Notes under the pieces: model-generated | What the model was told of the DNA's origin: nothing | Database searches by the model: none | The model's input: the letters and a program-made list of their open reading frames with translations, nothing else | Shown: positions 1 to 9,547 of the stretch, in pieces | How the letters are laid out: each line of letters starts with the position of its first letter | How positions within the stretch are numbered: the stretch's first letter is position 1 | DNA from: Bacteriovoracaceae bacterium | GTDB lineage: Bacteria; Bdellovibrionota; Bacteriovoracia; Bacteriovoracales; Bacteriovoracaceae | Direction of reading: 5' to 3' | DNA: 45,555 nucleotides | NCBI GenBank assembly: GCA_947377285.1 | Contig: CANCFT010000031.1 | Location: 1 to 45,555 of the forward strand | Program-made: the position numbers and the translations under genes

Positions 1-1
1 A

Positions 2-1372
2 CCAGAAGAAAATCATAAGCGCGACCTACTTCAAGAAGCTCAAGAATTATTAGGTCCGGCCATAGATTCAATTCAAAGAATTAGTGCAAAACCACGTAAA
101 ATTGAAGCCCTAAATAAAGAATTATCTTCTCTGCAAGAAAAAATCACCCTCACGGATATTGCTTTAAATAATATAGAAACAGTTACGAAATCTTCTGATT
201 TTAAAGCTCTTGTACCTGATATTGGTTCTTATATAGAGGAAGCAAAATTTAATGTAAATGATTTAAGACAAGAGCTGATCATTAAATTTGAAAGAGTAAA
301 TCGTGATTTATTAGACCTCACTAAAGATGATGAGAGTATGTTAGATGCTACAACGGCCATTGTTCGTGATTTTTTCTCTAAAAAGGGAAAGAATCTTATC
401 ATCTCGACGATTACATTTTTCCTAACAATTTTTTTCATCAGTCGAATGAGAAAGCGAATCTTACTTCCATTGGTTGAAAAAAATCCAGACATTGTATTTT
501 ATAAAACATTAAATGCCATGTATGGAATTATTTGTTTTTTTTCAGCCTTTGGAGTGGCGATTTTAACTCTCTATTTACTCGGTGATTGGGTATTAGTGAC
601 ATTTTCGGTTTTGGTTATTGCTGGATCAATTTGGGCTTTTAAAGATTATTTAAGAAAGTTGGCTGAAGAAGGAAGGCTTATTTTAAATTTAGGAAGTGTA
701 AAAGAAGGTGACCTCATTGTTTTTAATAATCTGTCGTGGAAAGTTAAAAATATAAGTTTTATAACGACATTTGAGAACCCTTACCTAGATACACCCATAT
801 TAAAAGTTGAAATTTCAAAAATTTTAAAAATGCATTCTCGAAAAATTATTAGCAATGAGCCATGGTTTCCTTCAAAGTCAGGGGACTGGGTCTTGCTCTC
901 AGATGGTACTTTTGGAGAAGTAAAGATTCAAACCGTAGAGCAGATTGTATTGATGATTGGTGAGTCTCAGCTGAAATATTTTTTAGTTCCTCAATACCTG
1001 GAATTGCACCCCATAAATCTAAGTCAGGGTTTTACTATTGATTTTATTTGGGGTTTTGATTATGAAATGCAATCAGAATTTTTGACGTATTTAATTCCAA
1101 AAATAGAAACCTTAATGAATCAACTTTTAGAGCATTACCCTCAAAAGCCTTTAAAATTTAATATAGATTTTCACAGCGCAGGAGCATCAACACTTAATTT
1201 GAATATAGTTGCTATTTTTTCAGGTAATCACGCCAGACTTAGATTTAAAATTTTAAAAGATTTACAGAAAATGTTATTAGAAATTTGTAATAACGAAAAA
1301 TTTAAAATTCCATTTAATCAACTAGTCATTCATCTACCTGATCGAGATGTATTGACTGAATTAAAAAAGTAG
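2..1372 (+). CDS. MscS-like mechanosensitive channel, 5'-truncated by window edge
   Basis: The frame is open from base 2 with no stop, so the first ATG inside it (338) is internal and the true start lies upstream of the window. The visible part begins with about 110 mostly charged, helical, coiled-coil-like residues. Two hydrophobic segments follow, the first around LIISTITFFLTIFFI and the second around GIICFFSAFGVAILTLYLLG. Next come a beta-rich stretch with GDLIVFNN and GDWVLLSDGTFGEV, and an alpha/beta C-terminus. Membrane helices followed by a Gly-rich pore-side helix, a beta domain and an alpha/beta vestibule match the MscS architecture. The expected role is a pressure-relief channel in the inner membrane, which is known for the family and not shown here. 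The long N-terminal helical region suggests a larger MscK/YbdG-type member. The gene ends 82 bases before the next gene on the same strand. Confidence 0.75.
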   Translation, partial: PEENHKRDLLQEAQELLGPAIDSIQRISAKPRKIEALNKELSSLQEKITLTDIALNNIETVTKSSDFKALVPDIGSYIEEAKFNVNDLRQELIIKFERVNRDLLDLTKDDESMLDATTAIVRDFFSKKGKNLIISTITFFLTIFFISRMRKRILLPLVEKNPDIVFYKTLNAMYGIICFFSAFGVAILTLYLLGDWVLVTFSVLVIAGSIWAFKDYLRKLAEEGRLILNLGSVKEGDLIVFNNLSWKVKNISFITTFENPYLDTPILKVEISKILKMHSRKIISNEPWFPSKSGDWVLLSDGTFGEVKIQTVEQIVLMIGESQLKYFLVPQYLELHPINLSQGFTIDFIWGFDYEMQSEFLTYLIPKIETLMNQLLEHYPQKPLKFNIDFHSAGASTLNLNIVAIFSGNHARLRFKILKDLQKMLLEICNNEKFKIPFNQLVIHLPDRDVLTELKK

Positions 1373-1454
1373 CTGGATAGGAATACTCAGGCTTATTGCT
1401 TATTTTGTTGATAAAATCTAGTGTGAAATATAAATATTAGGTTAATATTTACCA

Positions 1455-2639
1455 ATGAAAGATAACGATTTTTTAATTGAATTACAGATAGGTTTTTGTG
1501 AGAATTTAGAATCACGATTGGGTGATATCGTTGACTCGATTTTAAAATTAGAAAAAGATGATTCCCCTGAAAAAAAGAACCAAGTTTTAAGATATTTAAT
1601 CGGTGAGTTTCATTCAATTAAAGGAAGTGCTGGAGCACTCCAGTTTAAAATTATTAAAACAATATGTCATAAAGTTGAAGATATAATTATAAGCCATCAA
1701 GAAGAAAGTGGTAATTTAAAAATTGACCAGTTACTAAAGTATTGTGATGCAATGAGTGAATATTCTCAGATGTTTAAAATTGATAAAATAGTTAATGACC
1801 AATTATTTTTAAAAATTCGAAATTTAACATTTGATGAAGTAAAAGCTGAGGCAGACGGATTGAATTCAGGCTCAATTAATATTGAGCCACCAATTAATAT
1901 TTTAGCCGTGGGTATCCCACAATCACTAATCTCTAATTTGAAAAAGTTTTCCTCAAGATACAACTTTAATTTTTCATTTGTAAATAATTCTTCAGATGCC
2001 TTATTTCGAATTTCATCTGAAAATTTTGAAATTATTATATCGTCTTATTTTACTGAACCGATAGATGGTCTAAGTTTCTGTATGGCCGTTAAAAATCAAT
2101 GGAAAGACAGAGGAATAAAATTTATACTTTTTCCTTCACAAGATATAAGTAATGTATGTTCTTTAATCGATCAAAAATTATTGCCAGATAAAATCATAAT
2201 AAAAGATCAAAGAATGTATAAAGAATTTTTTAATTATATTCATGAATTAAAAAAAACTAAAATAGAGAAAATTCTATTTATCGATGATGAAGATTCAATT
2301 TTAAATATCTATAAAATGATTATGGAAGAAAATTCAAACTGTGAAATTGATTTTTATAATCCTAAAGGTGATTATTTAAGTCAGGTTTTAAGTTATTCTC
2401 CAGACCTAATTGTTTCAGATATAAATATGCCTGGAGTTAACTTACTTGAATTAATCGCTGATCTTAAATTAGTTTCACTTAAAAAAATTAATTATATTTT
2501 TTTGACAGGTGATACTGAGGCAGAAATTTGTCAGCATTTGATAAAATTAGGTGCAATGGGTATTTATGACAAGACAACGATATTAGATAACCTTTTAGGC
2601 TATCTCACTGAATGTGGTGTTACATTAATCAAAACCTAG
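1455..2639 (+). CDS. Hpt domain protein with a degenerate and a canonical receiver domain
   Basis: Three domains are visible in 394 residues. An Hpt domain lies at about 1-110, with phospho-accepting His53 in FHSIKGSAGALQF. A receiver-like fold at about 147-262 has lost the acidic pocket and the phospho-Asp: the expected site reads IIISSYFTEPIDG. A full receiver at about 272-390 has D277/D278 (FIDDED), phospho-Asp322 (VSDINMPG), Thr351 and Lys373. No output or kinase domain is present, so it is probably a phosphotransfer node passing phosphate from a PAS kinase to its own or another receiver. Two PAS histidine kinases without receiver domains follow directly. The start has no strong ribosome site; an AGG about 14 bases upstream is the best candidate. 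Domain identities are firm, partners are inferred. Confidence 0.82.
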   Translation: MKDNDFLIELQIGFCENLESRLGDIVDSILKLEKDDSPEKKNQVLRYLIGEFHSIKGSAGALQFKIIKTICHKVEDIIISHQEESGNLKIDQLLKYCDAMSEYSQMFKIDKIVNDQLFLKIRNLTFDEVKAEADGLNSGSINIEPPINILAVGIPQSLISNLKKFSSRYNFNFSFVNNSSDALFRISSENFEIIISSYFTEPIDGLSFCMAVKNQWKDRGIKFILFPSQDISNVCSLIDQKLLPDKIIIKDQRMYKEFFNYIHELKKTKIEKILFIDDEDSILNIYKMIMEENSNCEIDFYNPKGDYLSQVLSYSPDLIVSDINMPGVNLLELIADLKLVSLKKINYIFLTGDTEAEICQHLIKLGAMGIYDKTTILDNLLGYLTECGVTLIKT

Positions 2640-2717
2640 AATTGAATTCTAATAAAAAATTAAATCGATCAAGTTAAATATTTAAATCTTTAGGTACAAT
2701 TTATTTAAAAACAAAAA

Positions 2718-2739
2718 TTATATGACGATAATCATATAA
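2718..2739. promoter_or_regulatory. Perfect 8-bp inverted repeat upstream of PAS histidine kinase
   Basis: TTATATGA and TCATATAA flank a 6-base spacer, forming a 22-bp dyad that ends 31 bases before the kinase ATG. It lacks a T-run, so an operator is likelier than a terminator. It lies in a 131-base gap in AT-rich DNA, so chance is not excluded. Confidence 0.35.
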
Positions 2740-2770
2740 TGGTAATGAGTTTAATAGGTGGCCATAGTAT

Positions 2771-5035
2771 ATGAATATTAGAACAGCTCAAAAGCTTAAC
2801 TTTGATCTTAACAAATTGAGTCTTTTTCAAGTTAAACATATTGTACTTGGCTCAACCGAGCAAATCTATACACTTTATCAAATGCTTGAATTGCTTCCTA
2901 TGGCCGTTATTGAATTTGACCTTAATGGGAATTGTACCTATTTAAATAAACGCTGGAGCTTGTTAAGTGGAAAGTCAATTCAAGAGAGTCTAGGTTCAGG
3001 TTGGGTACAGTCCATTTATTCTAAAGATAGAGAATTATTTTTTGATAATTGGAATAAACTTATTAAAGACAATTTATTATTTGAATTAGATTTCAGACTT
3101 CTTGGATTAGAAGATACTATTCACCATCTAAAAATTGAAACCATTGCTCTACAATCGTATGATGGTGAAGTAGTTAAATATCTTTGTGTCTTAGAAAATA
3201 TGACTAATCAGTATTTAGCCTATGAAAAACTGGCAACCAAAACTAAAAAATTAAATGAATTTTTCGAGCTATCAACAGACATTTTTTGTATTTGTGATCT
3301 TAACGCTCGTTTTCTTATATTAAATACATCATTTTATAAAATATTTGGCTTCAATGAAAATGAAGTTATTAATCGGTCATTTTTTGACTTTATTCATCCC
3401 AAAGATTTGTTGGAATTTAGCCAAGAGATTGAAAAACTCAAACATGGACACTCTTCATTTAATTTTGAGTTCCGAGTACGTAGTCGTGATGGAAAATTTA
3501 AATTAATGGTATGGAATGCGTCTAGTGATCCAAGCACAAATAAAATTTTTTTAACGATTAGGGATGTTTCAGAAATTAGAAAGCAAGAAATACTTATTAA
3601 GCAAGTAATGGATGCCCTGAATCGAAGTGCTATTGTTGTTATTTCGGACAAAAGCGGAAATGTCATTGAAGTAAATGCAAAATTTGAAGAAATGACGGGT
3701 TATAGTAAAAGTGAACTTTTGCAGAATAATCATAATATTATTTCTTCTAATATTGATCCAGAAGAGAATATCGCGCCAATTTGGGAAACAATTCAAGCAG
3801 GGAAGGTATGGTCTGGTGAAATAAGGAAGAAAACCAAAAATGGTAAATACTATGTAGCTCAAAATGTAATTTCTCCACTTTTTAATATTGAAGGGCAGAT
3901 TGATCGATTTCTTGCAATTAAATTTGATATTACAAAAACAAAGGAATCAGAGAGACTTTTAGAAAATACAGAAAGAGTTGGTAAAGTTGGGAGTTGGAAA
4001 TGGGATTTATTATCAGATAAATTTCAATTTTCAAAACAATTTCTTAAGAATTTTAAAGTTGATAAAAATTCTGAAGAAGTAACGAGAGAATATTTACGAC
4101 AACTCATTCATCCTGATGATCAATTTGAGATCCAAAATTTATTCAATGATTTTCTTATTAATAAAAAAAATCAAAAGTTTAGGTTTAGAATTATAGTTAA
4201 TTCAAAAACGTACTGGCTGAGTTCAACAAGAGAAGCTTTATTAAACAACCTAGGCCAAATAAATGCCATCTGTGGAACATGTCAGGATATAAGTGAATTA
4301 GTTGAAGCAGAAGAAAAGTCATTTTTAGAGCATTCGATAGCATTAAGAAATTCTAGATTAGCAACACTTGGAGAAATGTCAGCAGGTATTGCACATGAAA
4401 TTAATAATCCACTTATGATTATTAAGGGGATGTTATCTTCTTTTAAAAAAACTATTCAAAATGACCAGAAAATTAATTCTAAGTTAAAGTCTTGTGAGAC
4501 TGCTTTGAAAAGAATTGAAGATATTGCGAATGGTTTAAAGAAATTTTCAAAGTTAGAAGAATCTAGTGATTTTCAATTAAATAATTTAAGTACAATTATT
4601 CGAGATAGTTTTTTATTTTTTAATGAAATATTAAAAAATCACCAAATAAAATTAATCTTATCTCTTAGTACAAATGCCTCAATACAGTGTTCTGTTTTGG
4701 ATATGGAGCAGGTTCTTTTAAATTTAATAAATAATAGTATTTATTTTATCAATCTTGATATTAGTAAGTCAGAAAAATGGATTCGAGTAAATTTATTTGA
4801 AGAGAAAAATGAACTAATTCTTCAAGTCGTTGATTCGGGAGCTGGAATTCCTAAGGAATTAGAGCAAAAATTATTTCAACCATTTTTTACTACAAAAAAA
4901 ATAGGTGAGGGGGCGGGGCTTGGATTGTCTATAATTCAAGGAATATTAACCAATCATAATGCAACTATTAAAGTAAATAATAATTTCAAAAATACTTGCT
5001 TTGAGGTTAAATTTTCTAAATTTACAAATCATTAA
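2771..5035 (+). CDS. Cytosolic sensor histidine kinase with four PAS domains
   Basis: This is a 754-residue protein with no signal peptide or membrane helix. Four PAS folds follow each other at about 35-150, 155-270, 275-395 and 396-520; each ends in a PAC-like strand with an aspartate (ENMT, IRDVSE, KFDIT, CQDIS). A HisKA domain has the H-box GEMSAGIAHEINNPL with phospho-His542. An HATPase_c domain carries the N-box (LDMEQVLLNLINNS), G1 (VVDSGAGIP), F (FFTTKK) and G2 (GEGAGLGLSI). There is no receiver, so phosphate must go to a separate partner; the Hpt/receiver protein encoded just upstream is the obvious candidate. AGGTGG 10 bases before the ATG can act as ribosome site, and an inverted repeat sits further upstream. 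The sensed signal cannot be told from the sequence; PAS domains often bind haem, flavin or small metabolites. Confidence 0.9.
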   Translation: MNIRTAQKLNFDLNKLSLFQVKHIVLGSTEQIYTLYQMLELLPMAVIEFDLNGNCTYLNKRWSLLSGKSIQESLGSGWVQSIYSKDRELFFDNWNKLIKDNLLFELDFRLLGLEDTIHHLKIETIALQSYDGEVVKYLCVLENMTNQYLAYEKLATKTKKLNEFFELSTDIFCICDLNARFLILNTSFYKIFGFNENEVINRSFFDFIHPKDLLEFSQEIEKLKHGHSSFNFEFRVRSRDGKFKLMVWNASSDPSTNKIFLTIRDVSEIRKQEILIKQVMDALNRSAIVVISDKSGNVIEVNAKFEEMTGYSKSELLQNNHNIISSNIDPEENIAPIWETIQAGKVWSGEIRKKTKNGKYYVAQNVISPLFNIEGQIDRFLAIKFDITKTKESERLLENTERVGKVGSWKWDLLSDKFQFSKQFLKNFKVDKNSEEVTREYLRQLIHPDDQFEIQNLFNDFLINKKNQKFRFRIIVNSKTYWLSSTREALLNNLGQINAICGTCQDISELVEAEEKSFLEHSIALRNSRLATLGEMSAGIAHEINNPLMIIKGMLSSFKKTIQNDQKINSKLKSCETALKRIEDIANGLKKFSKLEESSDFQLNNLSTIIRDSFLFFNEILKNHQIKLILSLSTNASIQCSVLDMEQVLLNLINNSIYFINLDISKSEKWIRVNLFEEKNELILQVVDSGAGIPKELEQKLFQPFFTTKKIGEGAGLGLSIIQGILTNHNATIKVNNNFKNTCFEVKFSKFTNH

Positions 5036-5148
5036 TATTTAGGCAATCCAAATTTTAAAAAATTGACTATTTAATTCATTGAAAAACAAAAATAAGACAC
5101 AATTTATTTTCATTTAATCCGATAAATAATAATAAATTGGGATTTTGA

Positions 5149-6483
5149 ATGAAGCTAACTTATACAAAATTAATTAAGTCTTTAAGTAATTTGAATCTTC
5201 TAATCGTGGGATTCATTATTGCCATATTTCAAGGATTATTAGGATATATTTTATCTAAATTACAATTTAAAATACCATTTATTGATGGTTCTTTTGGGGT
5301 TGTAATTATATCTCTAATTACAAGTTTTGGAATTTGGTCAATAGTATTTATACCTATTAAAAATAAATTAAAGTCATTATTTTTAATGGAACAAGAGTTA
5401 GAAGCAATTGACAATATTTCAATCATATCTGCAAGCGACTTAAGTGGGAAGATAACCTTTGCGAACAAAAACTTTTGTCAAATTTCAGGGTATTCAAAAG
5501 ATGAATTACTACATAAAGACCATCGGATTTTAAGTTCAGGTTTTCATTCCAAAAGTTTTTTTAAAAATATGTGGCAGACAATATCTTCAGGGAAAACTTG
5601 GCAAGGGAAAATTTGTAATAAGAAAAAAAATGGAGAAATATATTGGGTTGATTCATATATAGTCCCGATTTTTGATTCATTAGGAAAACCAAAGCTCTAT
5701 ATTTCTTTTCGTTTTGATATAACAGCTGAAAAAATAGCCGAGGAAGCTCTTGAACAAGAGAAATTTAAAATGATTCACTTGAGTCGTCTTTCTGCTATAG
5801 GTGAAATGTCAGGAGGGATTGCCCATGAAATTAATAATCCATTAACAATTGTTAAAAGTTCACTTCAATTAATAGCCAAGAAGCTTCAAGTAGAAAATCA
5901 ATTAGGAGAAATTCCAAAAGTTTTAGAATCTATTGAAAAAGCACAAAGCCAAATTTCGAGAATTTCAAAAATTGTCAACGGGTTACGTGAATTTTCACGA
6001 ACTGGTGATAAACTTCAAAATGAAAAAGTGACTACATTGAAAATCATTGAATCAGTGACTGATTTATGTTTTGAAAAGTTAAAAAAGCAAAATGTGAACT
6101 TAGAAATAACTACGAGTGAAATTGAGTTTGAATGTAATATAGTTCAAATAGAACAAGTATTGGTAAATTTAATAAATAATTCAATAGATGCGATTTCTCA
6201 TTTAACTGAAAAATGGATCAAAGTTGAAGCTACTGTTATTGGCAATAATCTAGAGTTTTATATTATAGATTCTGGAAATGGCATTACAGATGAAATGGCA
6301 CAAAAAATTATGCAACCATTTTTTACGACAAAAGATGTTGGAAAAGGAACTGGGTTAGGTTTAAGTATATCTCGTGGAATTCTTGAAAAGCATGGTGGTG
6401 AGCTTTTTCCAGATACACAGTCTAAAAATACTCGTTTTGTTATCAGGTTGCCATTAATTAAATCGCCACCGAAAGCAATTTAG
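5149..6483 (+). CDS. Membrane-anchored PAS sensor histidine kinase
   Basis: In 444 residues there are two N-terminal hydrophobic helices (about 14-37 and 48-70) with only a short loop between them, so there is almost no periplasmic sensor domain. A PAS domain follows at about 78-195 (SGKITFANKNFCQISGY, ending FRFDIT). HisKA has the H-box GEMSGGIAHEINNPL with phospho-His226. HATPase_c has VQIEQVLVNLINNS, IDSGNGI, FFTTKD and GKGTGLGLSI. The kinase core closely resembles that of the preceding gene and of the FIST-linked kinase further on, suggesting family expansion by duplication. No receiver domain is attached. A short spacer of 113 bases separates it from the upstream kinase, so co-transcription is possible. 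The input is unknown and probably cytosolic or membrane-derived. Confidence 0.9.
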   Translation: MKLTYTKLIKSLSNLNLLIVGFIIAIFQGLLGYILSKLQFKIPFIDGSFGVVIISLITSFGIWSIVFIPIKNKLKSLFLMEQELEAIDNISIISASDLSGKITFANKNFCQISGYSKDELLHKDHRILSSGFHSKSFFKNMWQTISSGKTWQGKICNKKKNGEIYWVDSYIVPIFDSLGKPKLYISFRFDITAEKIAEEALEQEKFKMIHLSRLSAIGEMSGGIAHEINNPLTIVKSSLQLIAKKLQVENQLGEIPKVLESIEKAQSQISRISKIVNGLREFSRTGDKLQNEKVTTLKIIESVTDLCFEKLKKQNVNLEITTSEIEFECNIVQIEQVLVNLINNSIDAISHLTEKWIKVEATVIGNNLEFYIIDSGNGITDEMAQKIMQPFFTTKDVGKGTGLGLSISRGILEKHGGELFPDTQSKNTRFVIRLPLIKSPPKAI

Positions 6484-6581
6484 TTATCCCATAATATCAC
6501 AATATGCATTAATTCTAAATTTTGAAATTACTAAATTCTATGTTTAAATGAAGTTAGACGTTATTTTTTTTAGGGGTAAAT

Positions 6582-6977
6582 ATGTTTTCAAAATTATCTA
6601 CAGTTTCTCGTTATGTATTAGGTGTAATGTTCTCCATATTTGGATTAAATGGAGTAATGATGAGCTTTCTAGGTCATGGTTTTATTCCAATGCCTCCACA
6701 GCCTCAAGTAATGCAAACCATAATGGCCGGATTTACAGCTACAGGTTATCTTTTAGCCTTAGCAATGTTATTAGAACTAATTTCAGGTTTATTATTATTA
6801 AGTGGGTTTTATATAAATGTAGCAATTGTATTTCTCGGTCCAATTATTGTAAATATTCTAGGTATTCACTTATTTGCTGAACCAAGTGGATTACCAATGG
6901 CAATAGTTGTGCTAGTTTTATATGTTATTTTAGTCAAGTCGAGATGGTCTGATTTTAAACAACTTATAAAGAAATAA
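6582..6977 (+). CDS. DoxX-like small integral membrane protein
   Basis: This 131-residue protein is made almost entirely of four hydrophobic helices (about 10-30, 48-68, 72-92 and 102-122). The N-terminus (SRYVLGVMFSIFGLNGVM) and the helix pattern are those of the DoxX/DoxX-like superfamily, whose members are often linked to redox or thiol stress but are mostly uncharacterised. AGGGG lies 8-12 bases upstream of the ATG. The P-type ATPase gene follows after 30 bases on the same strand, so the two may form one transcript. Family assignment is by helix pattern and length and is moderately sure; function is unknown. Confidence 0.65.
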   Translation: MFSKLSTVSRYVLGVMFSIFGLNGVMMSFLGHGFIPMPPQPQVMQTIMAGFTATGYLLALAMLLELISGLLLLSGFYINVAIVFLGPIIVNILGIHLFAEPSGLPMAIVVLVLYVILVKSRWSDFKQLIKK

Positions 6978-7007
6978 AATTCATCTTTTAGATTAAAAAT
7001 TTTTGCT

Positions 7008-9533
7008 ATGGATTTAAGAAATCAAATTCACTTCTGGAGCTTTACAAAAGATTATTGGTTTGAAAAACTTCATTCTGGTGAACTTGGGTTAATGCGGCCA
7101 GAAGTTGAACTTGGTATTAAATTAAAATCTTTAAATATACGAAAAAAATCTAATTTTAAATCTAATTTAATTCTTTTTTTTAAACAATATAAAAACCCAC
7201 TGATGCTCCTATTAATAGTGGCAATTTTTCTTTCATTTTTTCTCGGTGATTCAACCGATGGACTAATTATTCTTTTAATCGTTCTGACTTCAGGTATATT
7301 AAGTTTTTCACAAGAAAGAAAAGCCAAATTAATTGTCAAGAAATTGCAAGACTTGATTTCGGTTAAGTGCAATGTTAAAAGAAATGGCGTAATAGTAGAA
7401 ATACCAAATTCTGAAATTCAATCGGGAGATTTGTTAATTTTTCATGCTGGAGATTTAGTCCCTGCAGATTGCTTAGTTATATTTTCTAACGAGATGCATT
7501 CGAATGAAGCCAGCATAACTGGTGAATCTTTCCCGGTTCGGAAAATTTCAGGAATCATTGATGAGAATAGTGAACTATCTAAAAGGATTAATTGTCTTTG
7601 GGAAGGATCAAGTATTGTGAGTGGTGATGGGATAGCCTTGGCCATTAATACTGGAGAAAATACGTTATATGGTAAGATTTCAAAAAGTGCTTCTAAAGAT
7701 GTTGAAACAGAATTTGAAAAAAATATAAATGAGTTTGGCTTTTTTTTAATGAGAATTACCATCTTTCTTTCGATGTTTATATTGTTTGTAAATTTAATTG
7801 AGCATAAGGGAGTTATCGAATCTGCATTGTTTGCATTGGCATTAGCAGTAGGAATGGCACCAGAATTATTGCCGGCGATAACGACAATTGCAATGAGTGA
7901 GGGGGCAAGTCGATTGCTCAAAAAAAAAGTAATAGTAAAAAAATTATCTTCAATTCAAAACCTGGGAGAAATAAATCTGCTCTGTACTGATAAAACAGGA
8001 ACAATAACTGAAGGGAATATAAATGTATTCAGTGTAATCGATAGTGAAGGGCATTCAAGTGAATATGTAAAAAATCAAGTCTATTGGAATGCTTTTTTTG
8101 AAACTGGATATATAAATCCAATAGATATAGCAATTAGAAATTTTAAAATTGAGAATAAGTTAAATTTAAAAAAAATATCAGAGATCCCTTACGATTTTAA
8201 TCGAAAACGAGTTTCTATATTAATTAGCAATGGGATTGAGAATACGATTATTAGCAAAGGAGCTTTTGATCAAATTATAAATATTTGCAATAAGGTACGA
8301 TTGAGTGATGGAAGTGTTGAGGATATTAAAAACTATAGTTCTATTTTGAAGAGGAGTTATGAAAAGTTCGGTATTGATGGTTTTAGGACAATTGGAGTTT
8401 GTGAAAAAATTTTCAATAAAAATTGTATTTCAGTAGAAAATGAAATTGACATGATATTTATTGGTTTTGCACTTTTAAATGATTCAATAAAAGAAGGAAT
8501 AATAAACACAATTGAAGAGTTAAATAATTTACATGTTGAATTAAAAATTATAACTGGTGATAATCAAAATGTGGCCAGATCGATTGCAAATAGTATTGGA
8601 ATTAAAGATTCTAAAATTTTAACAGGTAAAGAATTAACATTGATGAGTTCTGAGGCTTTGGTAAATAAAGTAAAAGATACAGTAATATTTGCTGAAATTG
8701 AGCCTCTTCAAAAAGAACTAATAATTTTATCATTAAGAAAGTCGTTTACGGTCGCATACCTAGGTGATGGAATTAATGATGTCGCAGCAATTAATGCAGC
8801 TGATGTTGGTATATCAGTTGAAAATGCTGTTGATATAGCTCGGTCTTCAGCAGATATTGTTTTGTTGGAAAAGGACCTAATGGTTTTAATTGAAGGGATA
8901 AAAGAAGGTCGAAAAACTTTTGCTAATACCCTAAAATATATTCTTATCAATACTGGCTCAACATTTGGTAACATGTTTAGTGTTGCAATTGCTTCATTAT
9001 TCCTGCCCTTTTTGCCAATGCTACCAAAGCAAATATTATTAACTAATTTCATTACAGACTTCCCGTATTTAAGTATTGCTTCAGATAATGTGGATAAAGA
9101 GCAGATATTAAAACCTGGCAAATGGGATTTAAAATTAATTAGAAATTTTATGATATTATTTGGTATTCATAGTTCTTTATTTGATCTTTTAACTTATTGG
9201 GTACTTCTTAAAATTGTAAAAGCACCAGAAGGAAGATTTCAAACAGCTTGGTTTATTGAATCAATTTTGACTGAGTTATTTATTTTGTTCATTATTCGAA
9301 CAAGGATTAATTTTTTTAAAAGCAAGCCGAGCAAATCACTTTTTAAGTTAAGTGTTTTAGCTTGTATGATAACTTTGATACTACCTTATTCGGCTTTCGC
9401 TCAAAAAATTGGATTAATGCCAATGCCATTAATAAATATTTTGTTTATTATAATTATTGTTTTTTTATATGTGTTAACCGCTGATTATTTAAAAGTTTGG
9501 TTTTTTAATAGTAGAACTTTTAGGACTAGGTAA
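7008..9533 (+). CDS. MgtA/MgtB-like P-type cation-transporting ATPase
   Basis: An 841-residue P-type ATPase. Seen in order: N-terminal cation-ATPase segment (FWSFTKDYWFEKL); two helices at about 60-98; actuator loop with TGES at 171-174; helices around 243-295 with the MAPELLPAI motif; phosphorylation motif DKTGT with Asp328; nucleotide-binding domain; hinge GDGINDVAAINAADVGISV at 586-604; then six C-terminal helices. The stretch after the hinge (ILLEKDLMVL-like, FGNMFSVAIAS, FLPFLPMLPKQ, DNVDKEQILKP) closely follows bacterial Mg2+-importing P3B ATPases. It should therefore use ATP to move Mg2+, or a related divalent cation, across the inner membrane. No mgtL-like leader or riboswitch could be recognised in the 30-base gap upstream. 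The start lacks a clear ribosome site, consistent with coupling to the DoxX-like gene. Confidence 0.86.
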   Translation: MDLRNQIHFWSFTKDYWFEKLHSGELGLMRPEVELGIKLKSLNIRKKSNFKSNLILFFKQYKNPLMLLLIVAIFLSFFLGDSTDGLIILLIVLTSGILSFSQERKAKLIVKKLQDLISVKCNVKRNGVIVEIPNSEIQSGDLLIFHAGDLVPADCLVIFSNEMHSNEASITGESFPVRKISGIIDENSELSKRINCLWEGSSIVSGDGIALAINTGENTLYGKISKSASKDVETEFEKNINEFGFFLMRITIFLSMFILFVNLIEHKGVIESALFALALAVGMAPELLPAITTIAMSEGASRLLKKKVIVKKLSSIQNLGEINLLCTDKTGTITEGNINVFSVIDSEGHSSEYVKNQVYWNAFFETGYINPIDIAIRNFKIENKLNLKKISEIPYDFNRKRVSILISNGIENTIISKGAFDQIINICNKVRLSDGSVEDIKNYSSILKRSYEKFGIDGFRTIGVCEKIFNKNCISVENEIDMIFIGFALLNDSIKEGIINTIEELNNLHVELKIITGDNQNVARSIANSIGIKDSKILTGKELTLMSSEALVNKVKDTVIFAEIEPLQKELIILSLRKSFTVAYLGDGINDVAAINAADVGISVENAVDIARSSADIVLLEKDLMVLIEGIKEGRKTFANTLKYILINTGSTFGNMFSVAIASLFLPFLPMLPKQILLTNFITDFPYLSIASDNVDKEQILKPGKWDLKLIRNFMILFGIHSSLFDLLTYWVLLKIVKAPEGRFQTAWFIESILTELFILFIIRTRINFFKSKPSKSLFKLSVLACMITLILPYSAFAQKIGLMPMPLINILFIIIIVFLYVLTADYLKVWFFNSRTFRTR

Positions 9534-9547
9534 TTAAGATCAAACTT

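Noticed and set aside
6548..6880. 110-residue frame overlapping the DoxX-like gene
   Set aside because: It is out of frame with a well-formed membrane protein and reads as a Ser/Tyr/Asn-rich shadow.
7442..9121. Long minus-strand open frames inside the P-type ATPase gene
   Set aside because: They are antisense to a clear, motif-complete gene, have Ser/Ile-rich low-complexity translations and no ribosome sites.
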